A stretch of DNA of 64,000 nt from assembly GCF_016804325.1 (NCBI RefSeq), contig NZ_CP043627.1, positions 2,679,001-2,743,000 on the forward strand, in the 5' to 3' direction. Made by a program: the position numbers and the translations under genes. The notes below the pieces were generated by a model. It was given only the letters and a program-made list of their open reading frames with translations. It did no database searches and had not been told where the DNA came from. Positions 1 to 8,566 of the stretch are shown piece after piece. This DNA comes from Methylobacterium aquaticum. GTDB lineage: Bacteria; Pseudomonadota; Alphaproteobacteria; Rhizobiales; Beijerinckiaceae. Within the stretch, counting starts at the first letter, position 1. Every line of letters starts with the position of its first letter.

Positions 1-1
1 G

Positions 2-403
2 CAGCCGGGCCGCGCGCCCTTCGACGGCTTGCCGCCCGAGGTGGTCGAGGCCCGCCGCCGCGCCGCCGCGGAATCGAGCGGGTCCTTGAGCCTGCCGCCG
101 CCCCCGGCCGCGGCCTTCGGGGTGCTCGATCCGGCCGATGCGGCCTGGGTGGAGCGCCGTCTCACCCCGCACCCGCTCGGCACCTACGAGAGCAAGCTGC
201 CGATCCGCGGCCCGGTCGGCAACGGCCTGCCGCGCACCTACGTCGACTGCACCACGCCGTCCTACGCCACCCTGGACGGGGTCAAGGACTGGGTGCGGCG
301 CCAGCCCGGCTGGGGCTGGCGCGAGATGGCCACCGGCCACGACGCGATGGTGAGCGCGCCCGGGCCGCTCGCTCGGCTGCTGGTGGGGCTCGGCGGCGGT
401 TGA
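2..403 (+). CDS. Alpha/beta hydrolase, C-terminal part
   Basis: The reading frame is open from the left edge, so the gene starts outside the window and only about the last 133 residues are visible. The end resembles the C-terminus of plant-esterase-like alpha/beta hydrolases: a conserved RTYVDC strand, then a Pro-Gly-Trp segment and TGHDAMV, whose His would be the catalytic histidine, followed by a terminal helix. The nucleophile serine and acid residue lie upstream and cannot be checked. The substrate is unknown. Confidence 0.75.
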   Translation, partial: QPGRAPFDGLPPEVVEARRRAAAESSGSLSLPPPPAAAFGVLDPADAAWVERRLTPHPLGTYESKLPIRGPVGNGLPRTYVDCTTPSYATLDGVKDWVRRQPGWGWREMATGHDAMVSAPGPLARLLVGLGGG

Positions 404-452
404 GCCGGCGAGCCCAGACAGGCGACTCGCTTCTCACAACAAAATATCCACC

Positions 453-503
453 CACCGCGTCATTCCGGGGCCGCGAAGCGGAGCCCGGAATGACACGGAG
501 GGT
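453..503. repeat. Extragenic palindrome, family A (copy 1)
   Basis: Inverted repeat with arms cgtcattccggg and cccggaatgac around a GC core (ccgcgaagcggag). It lies between the hydrolase end and the convergent hypothetical gene at 548. Related copies are at about 3195, 16238, 52019 and 55691. It resembles REP-like elements and could fold as a transcriptional stem, but it has no T-tract. Confidence 0.8.
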
Positions 504-547
504 GTGAATTATATCGAGGGAGCCGATCGCGCGTTTCGGGACCGCGC

Positions 548-832
548 CTATCCCATCGTGACGACCGTCCGCCCGGGATCGATCTCGATCAGCCGCAGGC
601 CGAAGCTGCGGCCCTCCTGCGCCTCCCAGTCGGCGAGCACGGCGTTGACCCGCTCGGGGCCGTCCTCGGCGAGGGTCCGGGTGCCCACCGGCTCCTCGAT
701 GGCGTGCATGACCTCGCCCATCAGCCGGGCGCGGGCCGGCTCCGGCGCAGGCTCGGCGGCATCGCAATAGGTCGTGACGATCTGCTCCGACAGCGCCTCG
801 ATCACGGCCTGGTTCACGGAGGTCATGCCCAT
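548..832 (-). CDS. Hypothetical protein, 94 aa
   Basis: I do not recognise this soluble acidic protein. The start was placed at the ATG ending at 832 because AGGAG lies 8 bases upstream; longer in-frame starts lack a ribosome site. The sequence begins MGMTSVNQAVIEALSEQIV and looks alpha-helical in its first half, with a short beta-like tail (LRLIEIDPGRTVV). No membrane segment, signal peptide or metal motif is visible. Codon use matches the neighbours, so it is probably a genuine lineage-specific gene. Confidence 0.6.
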   Translation of the reverse strand: MGMTSVNQAVIEALSEQIVTTYCDAAEPAPEPARARLMGEVMHAIEEPVGTRTLAEDGPERVNAVLADWEAQEGRSFGLRLIEIDPGRTVVTMG

Positions 833-923
833 GCTGCGCTCTCCTGGTCGTCGGGCCATCCGCCCCGTTGGATGCGCCCCTTCGGACCGGGACAACGCGA
901 CAGGGCGTGACCGGTGCCGCGAT

Positions 924-1232
924 TCACCCCGCCTGCTGCTGGCCGGCGCGGTGGGCGGCCAGCGTCACGACCTCGGCGGAGGGAGCCTCCCTCGGACCTT
1001 GCCCCATCATGAAGATCACCGGGTTGCGCGGCATGTAGCCGGGATTGCGGCGCAGGTTGAGCAAGGGCTGCAGCTCCACCGCGGTCAGGTCCTTCGGCGT
1101 GGCGTCGCGCCAGACATGGCCGGGCGAGGCGGCACGGGCGAAGGGCCACCAGGAGCGGCGTTCGGTCTCGACCTGCAGGACGAGCTTGCCGGTGAAGGTT
1201 TTTCGGAAATTGAAGCGACCCGTGATGGCCAT
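924..1232 (-). CDS. Hypothetical protein, 102 aa
   Basis: Small basic protein of unknown function beginning MAITGRFNFRKTFTGK. A strong GGAGG site 7 bases before the ATG fixes the start, although the frame is open for 45 codons further upstream. It has a Trp-rich stretch (SWWPF) and looks like a beta-rich soluble fold. It lies on the same strand as the gene ending at 548 with a 91-base gap, so the two could be co-transcribed. No domain could be named. Confidence 0.6.
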   Translation of the reverse strand: MAITGRFNFRKTFTGKLVLQVETERRSWWPFARAASPGHVWRDATPKDLTAVELQPLLNLRRNPGYMPRNPVIFMMGQGPREAPSAEVVTLAAHRAGQQQAG

Positions 1233-1379
1233 GACGCGTCCTCCATTCCCGGACAACCGTTCCAGATCATCTGGACCCGTGCAGCTTAGCACGGCACTAA
1301 CATGGGGCGGCCACGCTTCGCGGAACACCCCGAGGAATCCCCTGCCGCGCTGCCGCACCACCCTCACTTAACGGTTGCG

Positions 1380-2111
1380 ATGCCCAAACGCTCCCTCACG
1401 CTCGACGCCGCATCGATCGCCCGGGCCCATCCGCACAAGGTGACCGCCGACGCGCGCGGGCCCGGCTACGGCATGGCGCTGATGGACGAGACCGAGGCCG
1501 ATGCGCGCCTGGAGGCGGCATTGGCCGGGAAGCCGGGCGATCCCGGCACCCTGTGGCTCTTCGCCTACGGCGCCCTGATGTGGCGGCCGGAATTCCCGTT
1601 CGCGGAGCACCGCGCGGCGCGGGTGCGGGGCTGGCACCGCCGGTTCTGCCTCTGGCAGCGGGGGTTTCGCGGGACGCCGGAGCGCCCCGGCGTGATGCTC
1701 GCCCTCGACCGGGGCGGAGAGTGCCGCGGCCTCGCCTACCGGCTGATCGGCGACGACCTGCGGGCGGCCGTGCGGCCGGTCTGGCGGCGGGAGATGCGCG
1801 GCCGGGGCTACGCGGCCCGCTGGCTCGCGGCCGAGACCGCGGAAGGGCCGGTGCCGGCGCTGGCCTTCGTCGCCGACCGGACGGGGCCTCGCTATGCCGG
1901 GCGGCTGACCGACGCGGAGATCGCCGACAGCATTGCCGCCGCCTGCGGCCCGATCGGACCGAGCGCCGAATACCTGCTCAACACCGTGGCGGCCTGCGAG
2001 GCGATGGGCATCCGCGACCGCCACCTGTTCGCGATGCAGGCGCTGGTCGCGGAACGGCTCGCCGCCTGCGACCCTCAGGCTCAGAACAGCCCGACGCCGA
2101 TGCCGGGCTGA
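1380..2111 (+). CDS. chaC: ChaC-type gamma-glutamylcyclotransferase
   Basis: Predicted to split gamma-glutamyl peptides such as glutathione to 5-oxoproline plus Cys-Gly. The substrate-binding loop YGALMW at residues 63-68 matches the family YGSLxW signature. The Glu in the RREMRGRGY segment fits the conserved catalytic glutamate of ChaC proteins. At 243 aa it is slightly longer than usual because of an N-terminal extension of about 55 residues. The first good ATG was chosen. Its last 31 bases overlap, tail to tail, the end of the secreted-protein gene on the other strand. Confidence 0.85.
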   Translation: MPKRSLTLDAASIARAHPHKVTADARGPGYGMALMDETEADARLEAALAGKPGDPGTLWLFAYGALMWRPEFPFAEHRAARVRGWHRRFCLWQRGFRGTPERPGVMLALDRGGECRGLAYRLIGDDLRAAVRPVWRREMRGRGYAARWLAAETAEGPVPALAFVADRTGPRYAGRLTDAEIADSIAAACGPIGPSAEYLLNTVAACEAMGIRDRHLFAMQALVAERLAACDPQAQNSPTPMPG

Positions 2112-2401
2112 GGCCGCGGCGGGAAGCCGTAGGGGCCGGTCGAGACGCCGTAATAGGGCAGGACCGGCGCGTAGCCGAAGCCGAGGAGCCGGCGCGGCGG
2201 CGGCGCGACCACGACCACGTCGGCCTCGATCGCGACGGCGGGCGGCGGAGGAGGAAGCGGCGGCGGCGGGGCCTGCCAGCCGGCGGAGAACTCCGCCCCG
2301 CCGCGGGCGCCGTAGCCGGCGGGCATGTCGGCCGCCATCGCCGGCAGGGCCGTGAGAGCGGCCGCCAGGGGCAGCCAGGCCAGCGTCGTGCGGAGCGTCA
2401 T
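2081..2401 (-). CDS. Small exported proline-rich protein
   Basis: 106-residue protein with a clear signal peptide: MTLRTTL, a hydrophobic stretch, then a cleavage site near AMAADMP at about residue 26. The mature part is rich in Pro, Gly and Tyr, with a run of proline around PPPPLPPPPP and a YGVSTGPYGFPPRPQ tail, so it is probably a disordered periplasmic or surface protein. No enzymatic motif is seen. The stop lies inside the last codons of the convergent chaC gene (31-base overlap). Confidence 0.55.
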   Translation of the reverse strand: MTLRTTLAWLPLAAALTALPAMAADMPAGYGARGGAEFSAGWQAPPPPLPPPPPAVAIEADVVVVAPPPRRLLGFGYAPVLPYYGVSTGPYGFPPRPQPGIGVGLF

Positions 2402-2435
2402 GGTGGGGAACCTCGGGAAGGACGATCGTGGGGGC

Positions 2436-2480
2436 AAGCTTCACCGGAACAAGCTTCGCCGTAACAAGCTTCACCGGGGC
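2436..2480. repeat. Three tandem 15-bp units
   Basis: Three consecutive 15-base units, each starting aagcttc and differing at a few positions, between the divergent starts of the exported protein (2401) and the PNPOx gene (2530). Other 15-bp tandem tracts lie at 58956 and 62286. Confidence 0.8.
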
Positions 2481-2529
2481 ATCCCGGTTCCCCGGATCGT
2501 GCCCTAGATTGGTGAACGAACCGGAGCGG

Positions 2530-3129
2530 ATGGCACCGATGACCGAGCCTGCGTTCTACGACGACCTCGCGGCCTGCCTCGCCGAGGCCTGGCGCCGGCT
2601 GGAGGAGGGGGCGGCGCATCGGAGCGGCTTCCACGCGCCGGCGCTCGCCACGATCGGCAGCGACGGCGCCCCGCGCCTGCGCACGGTGGTGTTGCGCGGG
2701 ATCGACCGGGACGGCCGCTCCCTGCGCATGCATTGCGACGCCCGTTCCGACAAGGCCGCCGAGATCGCCGCCGATCCCCGGGTGGCGCTCCACGCCTACG
2801 ACGCCGCGGCCAAGATCCAGGTGCGGATCGAGGGCCGGGCCCGCCTGCACGGGCAGGACGCCGTGGCCCGCGCCGCCTGGGCGGCGTCGCGGCCGATGAG
2901 CCGGGTCTGCTACGGCACCGCCCCGGGCCCCGGCACGCCGCTGCCGGCCGGCGACGCCTACGCCCTGCCGGAGGACGAGGCGGCCGTGGAGGCGGGATTC
3001 CCGGAGTTCCGCGTCGTCGTCCTCACCGCCGCCCGGCTCGACTTCCTGTACCTCGCCCGCCGGGGCCACCGGCGGGCGCTGTTCACCTGGGACGGGGAGG
3101 AACCGTCGGCGACGTGGCTGGCGCCGTGA
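2530..3129 (+). CDS. Pyridoxamine 5'-phosphate oxidase-like flavoprotein
   Basis: About 199 aa with the split-barrel FMN-binding layout of the PNPOx family. The APALATIGSDGAPRLRTVVLRG strand pair lies near residues 35-57, followed by a strand with HCDARSDKAAEI typical of FMN phosphate contacts. It lacks the strongly conserved C-terminal RxxxR substrate motif of true PdxH, so a general FMN-dependent oxidoreductase role is more likely than PLP synthesis. GGAG at 2523 lies close to the first ATG; the ATG at 2539 is the alternative start. It stands alone between two repeat tracts. Confidence 0.75.
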   Translation: MAPMTEPAFYDDLAACLAEAWRRLEEGAAHRSGFHAPALATIGSDGAPRLRTVVLRGIDRDGRSLRMHCDARSDKAAEIAADPRVALHAYDAAAKIQVRIEGRARLHGQDAVARAAWAASRPMSRVCYGTAPGPGTPLPAGDAYALPEDEAAVEAGFPEFRVVVLTAARLDFLYLARRGHRRALFTWDGEEPSATWLAP

Positions 3130-3194
3130 GGGCGCAGCGGCGCGTCCGGACGCTCCCTCGGAGCCTTGTCCGTCCCTCTCGACAGAACTGCCAC

Positions 3195-3350
3195 TCACCG
3201 CGTCATTCCGGGGCCGCGCAGCGGCGCCCGGAATCCAGAACCTCAGGCAGGTAAGAACCGGGCGGAACGCTCGGAGATTTCTGGAAAACTCTCCGCGGTT
3301 CTGGATTCCGGGCTCCGCTTGCGCGGCCCCGGAATGACGAGGAGGGTTCG
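3195..3350. repeat. Composite extragenic palindrome, family A (copy 2)
   Basis: Two family A half-elements in opposite orientation. The left one reads cgtcattccggggccgcg and the right one cgcggccccggaatgacg. They also share the inner pair ccagaacc/ggttctgg, so the whole 155 bases can form one long imperfect hairpin. It fills the space between the PNPOx gene and the convergent P450 gene. Confidence 0.8.
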
Positions 3351-3379
3351 AAGTCTGGAGGGACCGATCGAACGATCCC

Positions 3380-4783
3380 TCAGCGCAACGTCACCCGCAT
3401 CGGCATCCCGTCCGCCGGGCGCAGGGTGATGCGCTGCTTGAGCTCCGGCAGATAGCCGGGCCGCAGCGAGAACCGGAGCGAGCGGACCAGCACCGCCAGG
3501 ATCGCCACCGCCTCCGAGAGGGCAAAGCCCATGCCGATGCAGATCCGGGGACCGGCCGCGAAGGGCAGGTAGGCGTAGCGGTCGCGGACCTTCATGGCGT
3601 CCGGGGAAAAGCGGGCGGGGTCGAAGCGCTCCGGCTCGTCCCACAGGGTGGCGTGGCGGTGGACGGCGTAGATCGGGATGGTGATCGGCGTTCCGGACCT
3701 CACCGCGATCCCGTCGAGGTCGACGTCGCGGATCGCCGCCCGCACCACCACCGGCACCGGCGGATAGAGCCGCATCGCCTCGAGGATCACCTGGCGGGTG
3801 TAGGGCAGGGCATCGAGATGCTCGGGGCGCAGCTTCCCGCCCCCGGTCGCCGCCTCGACCTCGGCGGCGATCAGCGCCTCGCTCTCCGGGTGGTGGGAGA
3901 GCAGGTAGAACGCCCAGGTGAGGGCGAGCGCGGTGGTCTCGTGCCCGGCGGTCACGAAGGTGAGCAGGTTGTCGGCGACGTCGCGGTCGTCCATCGCCTG
4001 GCCGGTCTCCGGGTCGCGGGCGGCGAGCAGCAGGCTCATCAGGTCGTTGCGCCCCTCGGTGCCGGTGCGGCGCCCTTCGGCGGCAAGCCGCACGAGCTCG
4101 TCGCGCAGGTACATCTTGGCCCGCTCGGCCTTGGACCGGCCCGGGAACGGCATCCAGGCCGGCGCCCGCAGAAGCGTGAGCGCGAAGATCCAGCTCGTCG
4201 ATTCGAGGTAGTCGGTGATGCCGCGCTCGACCCGGGCGGCGTCGATGCCGCCGGGCCCCGAGAGCATCGTCTCGGCGATGATCTCGAAGGTCGTGCGCAT
4301 CATCGTGTGGGCGATGTCGATCTCGGCGCCGTTGGCGGCATCGGCCGCCAGCGCGTCGCGGGTGCGCTCGGCGGCGGCGATCATCGCCGGCACGAAGCTG
4401 CGGATGCGCTCGGCCCGGAAGATCGGCGCCGCCGCCCGGCGCTGCCAGCGCCAGCGCGCCCCGTCGGCGGTCAGGATCGCGTCGCCCAACGCCGGCGAGA
4501 GGGCGCGGCGCAGGACCTCCGATTTCTCGAACGCGTCGGCCTCGTCCACCATCACCCGGCGGATCAGGTTCGGGGCCATCACGAACAGGCTGGAATTGCC
4601 GAGGAAGCTCGAGGTGTAGTGCGGCTCGCGGTAGATCGTCTCGGGCCAGGCCTCGAGCGGGTTGCGCACCACCGTGCGCAGGAAGCGCCACGGCCCGAGC
4701 GGCCGGGCCGGCGGCGTGATCCGGGCGAGGACCGGCCGCGGCCCCTCGGGCGCCGGACGGACATGGGACGGATGCGCGGTCAT
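3380..4783 (-). CDS. Cytochrome P450
   Basis: Full-length class I-type bacterial P450 of 467 aa, predicted soluble. The oxygen-binding I-helix motif AGHETT starts at about residue 279. The K-helix ExxR is EAMR at 335-338. The heme loop FAAGPRICIG spans 408-417, with Cys415 as the axial ligand. The general layout resembles CYP102-heme-domain/CYP4-like fatty-acid-type P450s, but the substrate cannot be read from sequence. No ferredoxin or reductase gene is adjacent, so electron partners must be encoded elsewhere. The start is the ATG preceding TAHPSH. Confidence 0.93.
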   Translation of the reverse strand: MTAHPSHVRPAPEGPRPVLARITPPARPLGPWRFLRTVVRNPLEAWPETIYREPHYTSSFLGNSSLFVMAPNLIRRVMVDEADAFEKSEVLRRALSPALGDAILTADGARWRWQRRAAAPIFRAERIRSFVPAMIAAAERTRDALAADAANGAEIDIAHTMMRTTFEIIAETMLSGPGGIDAARVERGITDYLESTSWIFALTLLRAPAWMPFPGRSKAERAKMYLRDELVRLAAEGRRTGTEGRNDLMSLLLAARDPETGQAMDDRDVADNLLTFVTAGHETTALALTWAFYLLSHHPESEALIAAEVEAATGGGKLRPEHLDALPYTRQVILEAMRLYPPVPVVVRAAIRDVDLDGIAVRSGTPITIPIYAVHRHATLWDEPERFDPARFSPDAMKVRDRYAYLPFAAGPRICIGMGFALSEAVAILAVLVRSLRFSLRPGYLPELKQRITLRPADGMPMRVTLR

Positions 4784-4915
4784 GGCTCGCCTGGGTTCGG
4801 GGGTCCCGACGGACACCGGGAGCCCGCTCCTTCTCCTACCCCATCTGGGCGCGACCGTGACGGGGAAACACGCGTGGCCCGGTGCGCGTTGGCACCGACA
4901 AGTCCGGAGCCTCCG

Positions 4916-5344
4916 ATGCAGGCCGCCTTCGACCGCACGACCCTCGACCGCCTGATCGCCTTAGGGAAGAGCCGGGGCGGCCTCACCCCCGACGACCTGC
5001 GCCGCGCCCTGCCGGTGGACCGGATGAGCGCCGAGGACATCGCCCTGGTGCTGATCGAGCTGGAGGAGGCCGGGATTTCGGTCGATCCGGACGAGATCGT
5101 GATGACATCCGGCCGGCCGCTCCCACCTGCCGGCGCGGTCCGGCTGCCGGAGCCGGGGGCGCCCGAGGCGGCTCCGCCCGCCGCCGCACCGACGACGGCC
5201 TCGCCGGTTGCAAGCCCGCCGGAGATCCGCGCCGCGCCGCCCCCGGAGCCCCAGGGCGGCGCGCACCGGGCGGTGGTGTGGGCGGGCGTGGCGGCGCTCG
5301 TCCTCGTGCTCGTCGTGCTGGCGCTGTGGGCGGGGCGGGGGTGA
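4916..5344 (+). CDS. Membrane-anchored protein with sigma-70 region 1.1-like domain
   Basis: 142-residue protein. Residues 9-55 match the pattern of sigma-70 region 1.1 found at the N-terminus of RpoD: a short helix, a Gly-Gly-Leu-Thr turn, DDLRRALP, then DIALVLIELEEAGISV. It is followed by a Pro/Ala-rich linker of about 60 residues and one C-terminal transmembrane helix (about 119-139) ending in AGRG, giving a tail-anchored topology with the domain in the cytoplasm. A GGAG lies 6 bases before the ATG. No other sigma regions are present, so it is not a sigma factor. The function is unknown; regulation or sequestration of a partner is inference only. Confidence 0.7.
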   Translation: MQAAFDRTTLDRLIALGKSRGGLTPDDLRRALPVDRMSAEDIALVLIELEEAGISVDPDEIVMTSGRPLPPAGAVRLPEPGAPEAAPPAAAPTTASPVASPPEIRAAPPPEPQGGAHRAVVWAGVAALVLVLVVLALWAGRG

Positions 5345-5370
5345 GCGGCCGTCCCCTCAACCGTCCCACC

Positions 5371-5500
5371 CGCGACCTCATCCTGAGGTGTTAGTCCATC
5401 GGAGATGGACTGACCTCGAAGGAGGGCTCCAGATATCTCGGTGCCATCTGGAGCCCTCCTTCGAGGCCCACTGCGTGGGCACCTCAGGATGAGGTCGCGG
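5371..5500. repeat. Large hairpin repeat, family B (copy 1)
   Basis: A 130-base inverted element. The outer arms are gacctcatcctgaggtg and cacctcaggatgaggtc; the inner arms are cctcgaaggagggct and agccctccttcgagg. The loop carries a second small palindrome (tccatcggagatgga). Copies with the same arms and different loops are at 21858 and 63765. Confidence 0.85.
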
Positions 5501-5624
5501 ACGGGAGGCCCGCCCCCCTCGGCGTCCCATGCTCCTGTCGTCCGGCACCGTGCACGCCATGCCCGAACCGTGGCCGCCGACCGGCCGGCCCCTATATCCG
5601 TCCGCTCTCGGAGAACCCCCATCC

Positions 5625-6752
5625 ATGACCGGCCCCGCCTACCGCTTCGGCATCGAGGAGGAGTTCTTCCTGGCGGATGCCGCGTCCCGCGGGACGCCCC
5701 GCTCCGGCGTGCGCGGTTTCCACGCCGCCGCCAAGGCGCTGCTGCCGGCGGCCGAGCGCGAATTGCTCCAGAGCCAGATCGAGATCGCGACGCCGCCGGC
5801 GACGGAGATGGAGGAGGCGAGGTCCGGCCTCGCGTCCTTGCGCAGGGGGCTTGCCGAGATCGGGCGGGCGCACGGCATCCTGGTCTTGGCCGCCGGCACC
5901 CATCCGGGCGCGGCCTGGGATGCGCAACGCCCGACCGACGGGGCGCGCTACCACGGCATCCTCAACGAGGTGCGGATGATCGGCCAGCGCACGCTGGTGA
6001 GCGGCATGCACGTCCATGTCGAGGTGGCCCGGCCCGACGACCGGGTCGACCTGATGAACCGGCTGCTGCCGTTCCTGCCGGTGCTGCTTGCCCTCTCGGT
6101 GTCCTCGCCGTTCTGGCAGGGGCGGGACACGGGGCTTGCCGGCTACCGCCTCAGCGTGTTCGGCGAGATGCCGCGCACCGGCCTGCCGGAGCTGTTCGCC
6201 TCGGCCGCCGAGTTCGAGCGCTACGTCGCCGTGATGGTGCAGGCCGGGGCGATCCAGGATGCGAGCTTCCTGTGGTGGCACCTGCGGCCCTCGATCCGCT
6301 ACCCGACCCTGGAACTACGCATCGCCGACAGCTGCACCCGGGTCGAGGACGCCGTGGCGATCGCCGGGCTCTATCGCTGCCTCGTGCGCGCCGCCGAGCG
6401 CCGCTCCGACCTGAATGCCGGCCTCGATCCCGTCGCCCGGGCGGTGATCCGCGAGAACCTGTGGCGGGCCCAGCGCGACGGCGTGCGCGCCGCCCTGATC
6501 GATCCCGAGGCCGGGCGGGCGGTGCCCTACGGCGAGGCCCTGGAGACGGTGCTGGCGCTGGTCGCCGAGGATGCCGCGGAATTGGGCTGCGAGCCGGCCC
6601 TGGAGGCCGCCCGCCGCATCGCCCGCGACGGCACCAGCGCCGACCGCCAGCGCGCGGCCTACGCGTCCGCCCGGGGCGAGGACGGCGACGACGCGGCCGG
6701 CATCGCCGCGGTGGTGGACGCGCTGGCGCGGGAGACCGAGGGGCGGGCGTAG
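5625..6752 (+). CDS. YbdK-type carboxylate-amine ligase (GCS2 family)
   Basis: 375 aa, the usual length for the YbdK branch of the glutamate-cysteine ligase 2 family, which ligates an amine to a gamma-carboxylate with ATP and has weak glutamate-cysteine ligase activity in characterised members. The FGIEEEFF opening (residues 8-15) supplies the metal-binding glutamates. SGMHVHVEV in the middle and TLELRIADSC in the C-terminal third match conserved strands of the fold. GGAG lies 11 bases before the ATG. It ends 7 bases before the convergent gene at 6760. Confidence 0.88.
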   Translation: MTGPAYRFGIEEEFFLADAASRGTPRSGVRGFHAAAKALLPAAERELLQSQIEIATPPATEMEEARSGLASLRRGLAEIGRAHGILVLAAGTHPGAAWDAQRPTDGARYHGILNEVRMIGQRTLVSGMHVHVEVARPDDRVDLMNRLLPFLPVLLALSVSSPFWQGRDTGLAGYRLSVFGEMPRTGLPELFASAAEFERYVAVMVQAGAIQDASFLWWHLRPSIRYPTLELRIADSCTRVEDAVAIAGLYRCLVRAAERRSDLNAGLDPVARAVIRENLWRAQRDGVRAALIDPEAGRAVPYGEALETVLALVAEDAAELGCEPALEAARRIARDGTSADRQRAAYASARGEDGDDAAGIAAVVDALARETEGRA

Positions 6753-6759
6753 ACGACCC

Positions 6760-7638
6760 TCACACCCGGCACAGCCGGGCGAGGCGCCGGCCGGAGACCT
6801 GGCCGCGGGGCGTGCCGTCGCTCTGCACCGCATCGCCCGCCAGCGCGATCCGGGTCGGGTTCTCGAACAGGGTGTAGCGGGTCCGCCAGGCCGGCAGGCC
6901 GAACTGTACCGCCCAGAGCCGCAACGCGGTGCAGAAGCCCCGCAGGGTGCCGGGCCCGAACCGCAGGGGATCGAGGACCGGCGCGACCCCGGCGGCGCCG
7001 TAGGGCAGGGCGCGAAAGCCCGCCAGCAGGTCCGGGCGGCCCTGCGCGAGGGTGAAGGCGGCGGTCGATTCGACGCCGAGCACCCCGGCGCGGTCGGGCG
7101 GGACGGTCGTCGCGACGGCGAGCGGCTGCTCGGCCACCAGCACCACGGCGCGGTCGGGCGCGCCGGCGAGGTCGAGCGCCAGCGGCCGGTAGCCGGCCCC
7201 CGGCACGCGCGGCGCGGTGAACACGACGCCGATCAGGTCGAGGGCGGCGGCGGAACCCGAGACCCGGTCGGGATGGGCGGTCCAGCCGATCAGCCGCTCG
7301 CGCTGGGCAGACCGCTCGGCTGCCACGTCGGGGACCTGGATGTCCGTGTCCGGGAGCGTGCCCCGGAACGGCACTCCTGCCTCGGGGCCGGCCGCGGTGC
7401 AGACCGGGCAGGCGGGGGCAGGCCGGGTCTCGGCGGAATCCGGGGAAAGCGGGCGGTCCGGCAGGCGGGCGGGTGTCTGCGCCGCATCCCGGGAGCCGGA
7501 TGACGGCACCGCCTCGACGGCCGGGCGCGGGCGCAGCAGGCCGATGCGCGGATCGAGGGCCGCGATCACCGCGAACGGGATGGCGACGGCCCCGAGCGCC
7601 GCCGCACCGAGCCGCCAATGCCCGCTTGCCTTCCGCAC
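6760..7638 (-). CDS. Hypothetical membrane-anchored protein, 292 aa
   Basis: Unrecognised protein starting at a GTG. Residues 10-28 form one hydrophobic helix near the N-terminus, followed by a Pro-rich linker and a Cys-Pro-Val-Cys pair near residue 78, so the bulk is probably periplasmic. The C-terminal half is rich in short beta-like strands (RAVVLVAEQPLAV, YTLFENPTRIALAG), with two further cysteines. The CPVC spacing could be redox-active or bind metal, but no thioredoxin fold is evident. The GTG start lacks an ideal ribosome site, so the N-terminus is uncertain. Confidence 0.6.
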   Translation of the reverse strand: MRKASGHWRLGAAALGAVAIPFAVIAALDPRIGLLRPRPAVEAVPSSGSRDAAQTPARLPDRPLSPDSAETRPAPACPVCTAAGPEAGVPFRGTLPDTDIQVPDVAAERSAQRERLIGWTAHPDRVSGSAAALDLIGVVFTAPRVPGAGYRPLALDLAGAPDRAVVLVAEQPLAVATTVPPDRAGVLGVESTAAFTLAQGRPDLLAGFRALPYGAAGVAPVLDPLRFGPGTLRGFCTALRLWAVQFGLPAWRTRYTLFENPTRIALAGDAVQSDGTPRGQVSGRRLARLCRV

Positions 7639-7850
7639 GCTCCACCGCCCCGCTTGCGCGCAACCCGTGGCGCGATCACGCCAGTATGTATCCGATTTCG
7701 AGGAAAGTGCGTCCGCGACAAAGACTTAGACAAAGAATTCTGGGGATGGCGCAGTTCTCCGCTTGTCCCTTGCCCCAACGTGATCTCTAGAGCCCGTCCG
7801 AACCGCCGGGACGGGTGCCCGGCCGGCCCGGATGCCCTATGCTGCCCCCC

Positions 7851-8422
7851 ATGACGATGCCCGCGCCCGACCCTACGGACGGCCTCGCCCGACGGCTGCG
7901 GCTGGAGCGCGAGGCGCGGGGCTGGTCGCTCGGCGACCTGGCGGCCCGTTCCGGCGTCTCGAAGGCGATGATCAGCAAGGTCGAGCGGGCGGAGGCGAGC
8001 CCGACCGCCGTTCTGCTCGGCCGGCTCTCGGGGCCTTCGGGCTCACCCTCTCGACCCTGCTGGCCCGGGCGGAGGGGGAAACCGGCCAGATCCGACGCGA
8101 AGCGGCGCAGCCGGTCTGGGTCGATCCGGCGACCGGCTACCGCCGCCGGCAGATCTCGCCGCTGATCGCGGAGCATCCCCTGGACCTGACGGAGGTGGAT
8201 TTGCCGCCCGGCGCCGAGGTCTCGTATCCGGCCGCCTCCTACGCCTTCCTGCGCCAGATGATCTGGATGCTCGACGGCACCCTGACCTTCCGGGAGGGCG
8301 CGGCCACCCACCTGCTCGCACCCGGCGATTGCCTGGCGCTCGGCGCCCCGGTCGATTGCACCTTCGCCAACCGCAGCGACCGTCCCTGCCGCTACCTCGT
8401 CGCCGTGGTGCGGCAGCGCTGA
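7851..8422 (+). pseudogene. XRE-cupin transcriptional regulator, single frameshift
   Basis: The first part encodes an XRE helix-turn-helix (LERE..GWSLGDLAARSGVSKAMISKVER) in one frame. From about 8035 the continuation (FGLTLSTLLARAEGE and a cupin-type sensor domain) is in another frame. Adding one G to the cggggcc run near 8030 restores a normal protein of about 190 aa of the HTH-cupin (SutR/PuuR-like) family, which represses genes and senses a small ligand. The rest of both domains is intact with normal codon use, so this may be a recent mutation or a sequencing error. The start is the ATG of MTMPAPD. Confidence 0.8.
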
Positions 8423-8437
8423 GAGCGTGCGTGCACG

Positions 8438-8566
8438 GTCATACGATTTCCGGTTCATCGCTTCGCGATGCGGAAATCGGCTTCGCTCAAGCGTGTGAAG
8501 CCTACGGCTTCACCGCGCGGGCTGGTGATACGATTTCCGGAAGTGATCGTCCGGAACTCGTATCAC
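8438..8566. repeat. Palindromic element with TGATAC end
   Basis: Begins gtcatacgatttccgg and ends ccggaactcgtatcac. The right-hand 43 bases form a near-perfect hairpin (gtgatacga..tccgga / tccgga..tcgtatcac). Its right end supplies the TGA stop of the minus-strand gene at 8563. The end structure is analogous to the 130-bp elements at 52173 and 54294. Confidence 0.7.

Noticed and set aside
453..503. Possible CRISPR-like repeats
   Set aside because: The palindromes are dispersed over the window, not regularly spaced, and have no spacers or cas genes.
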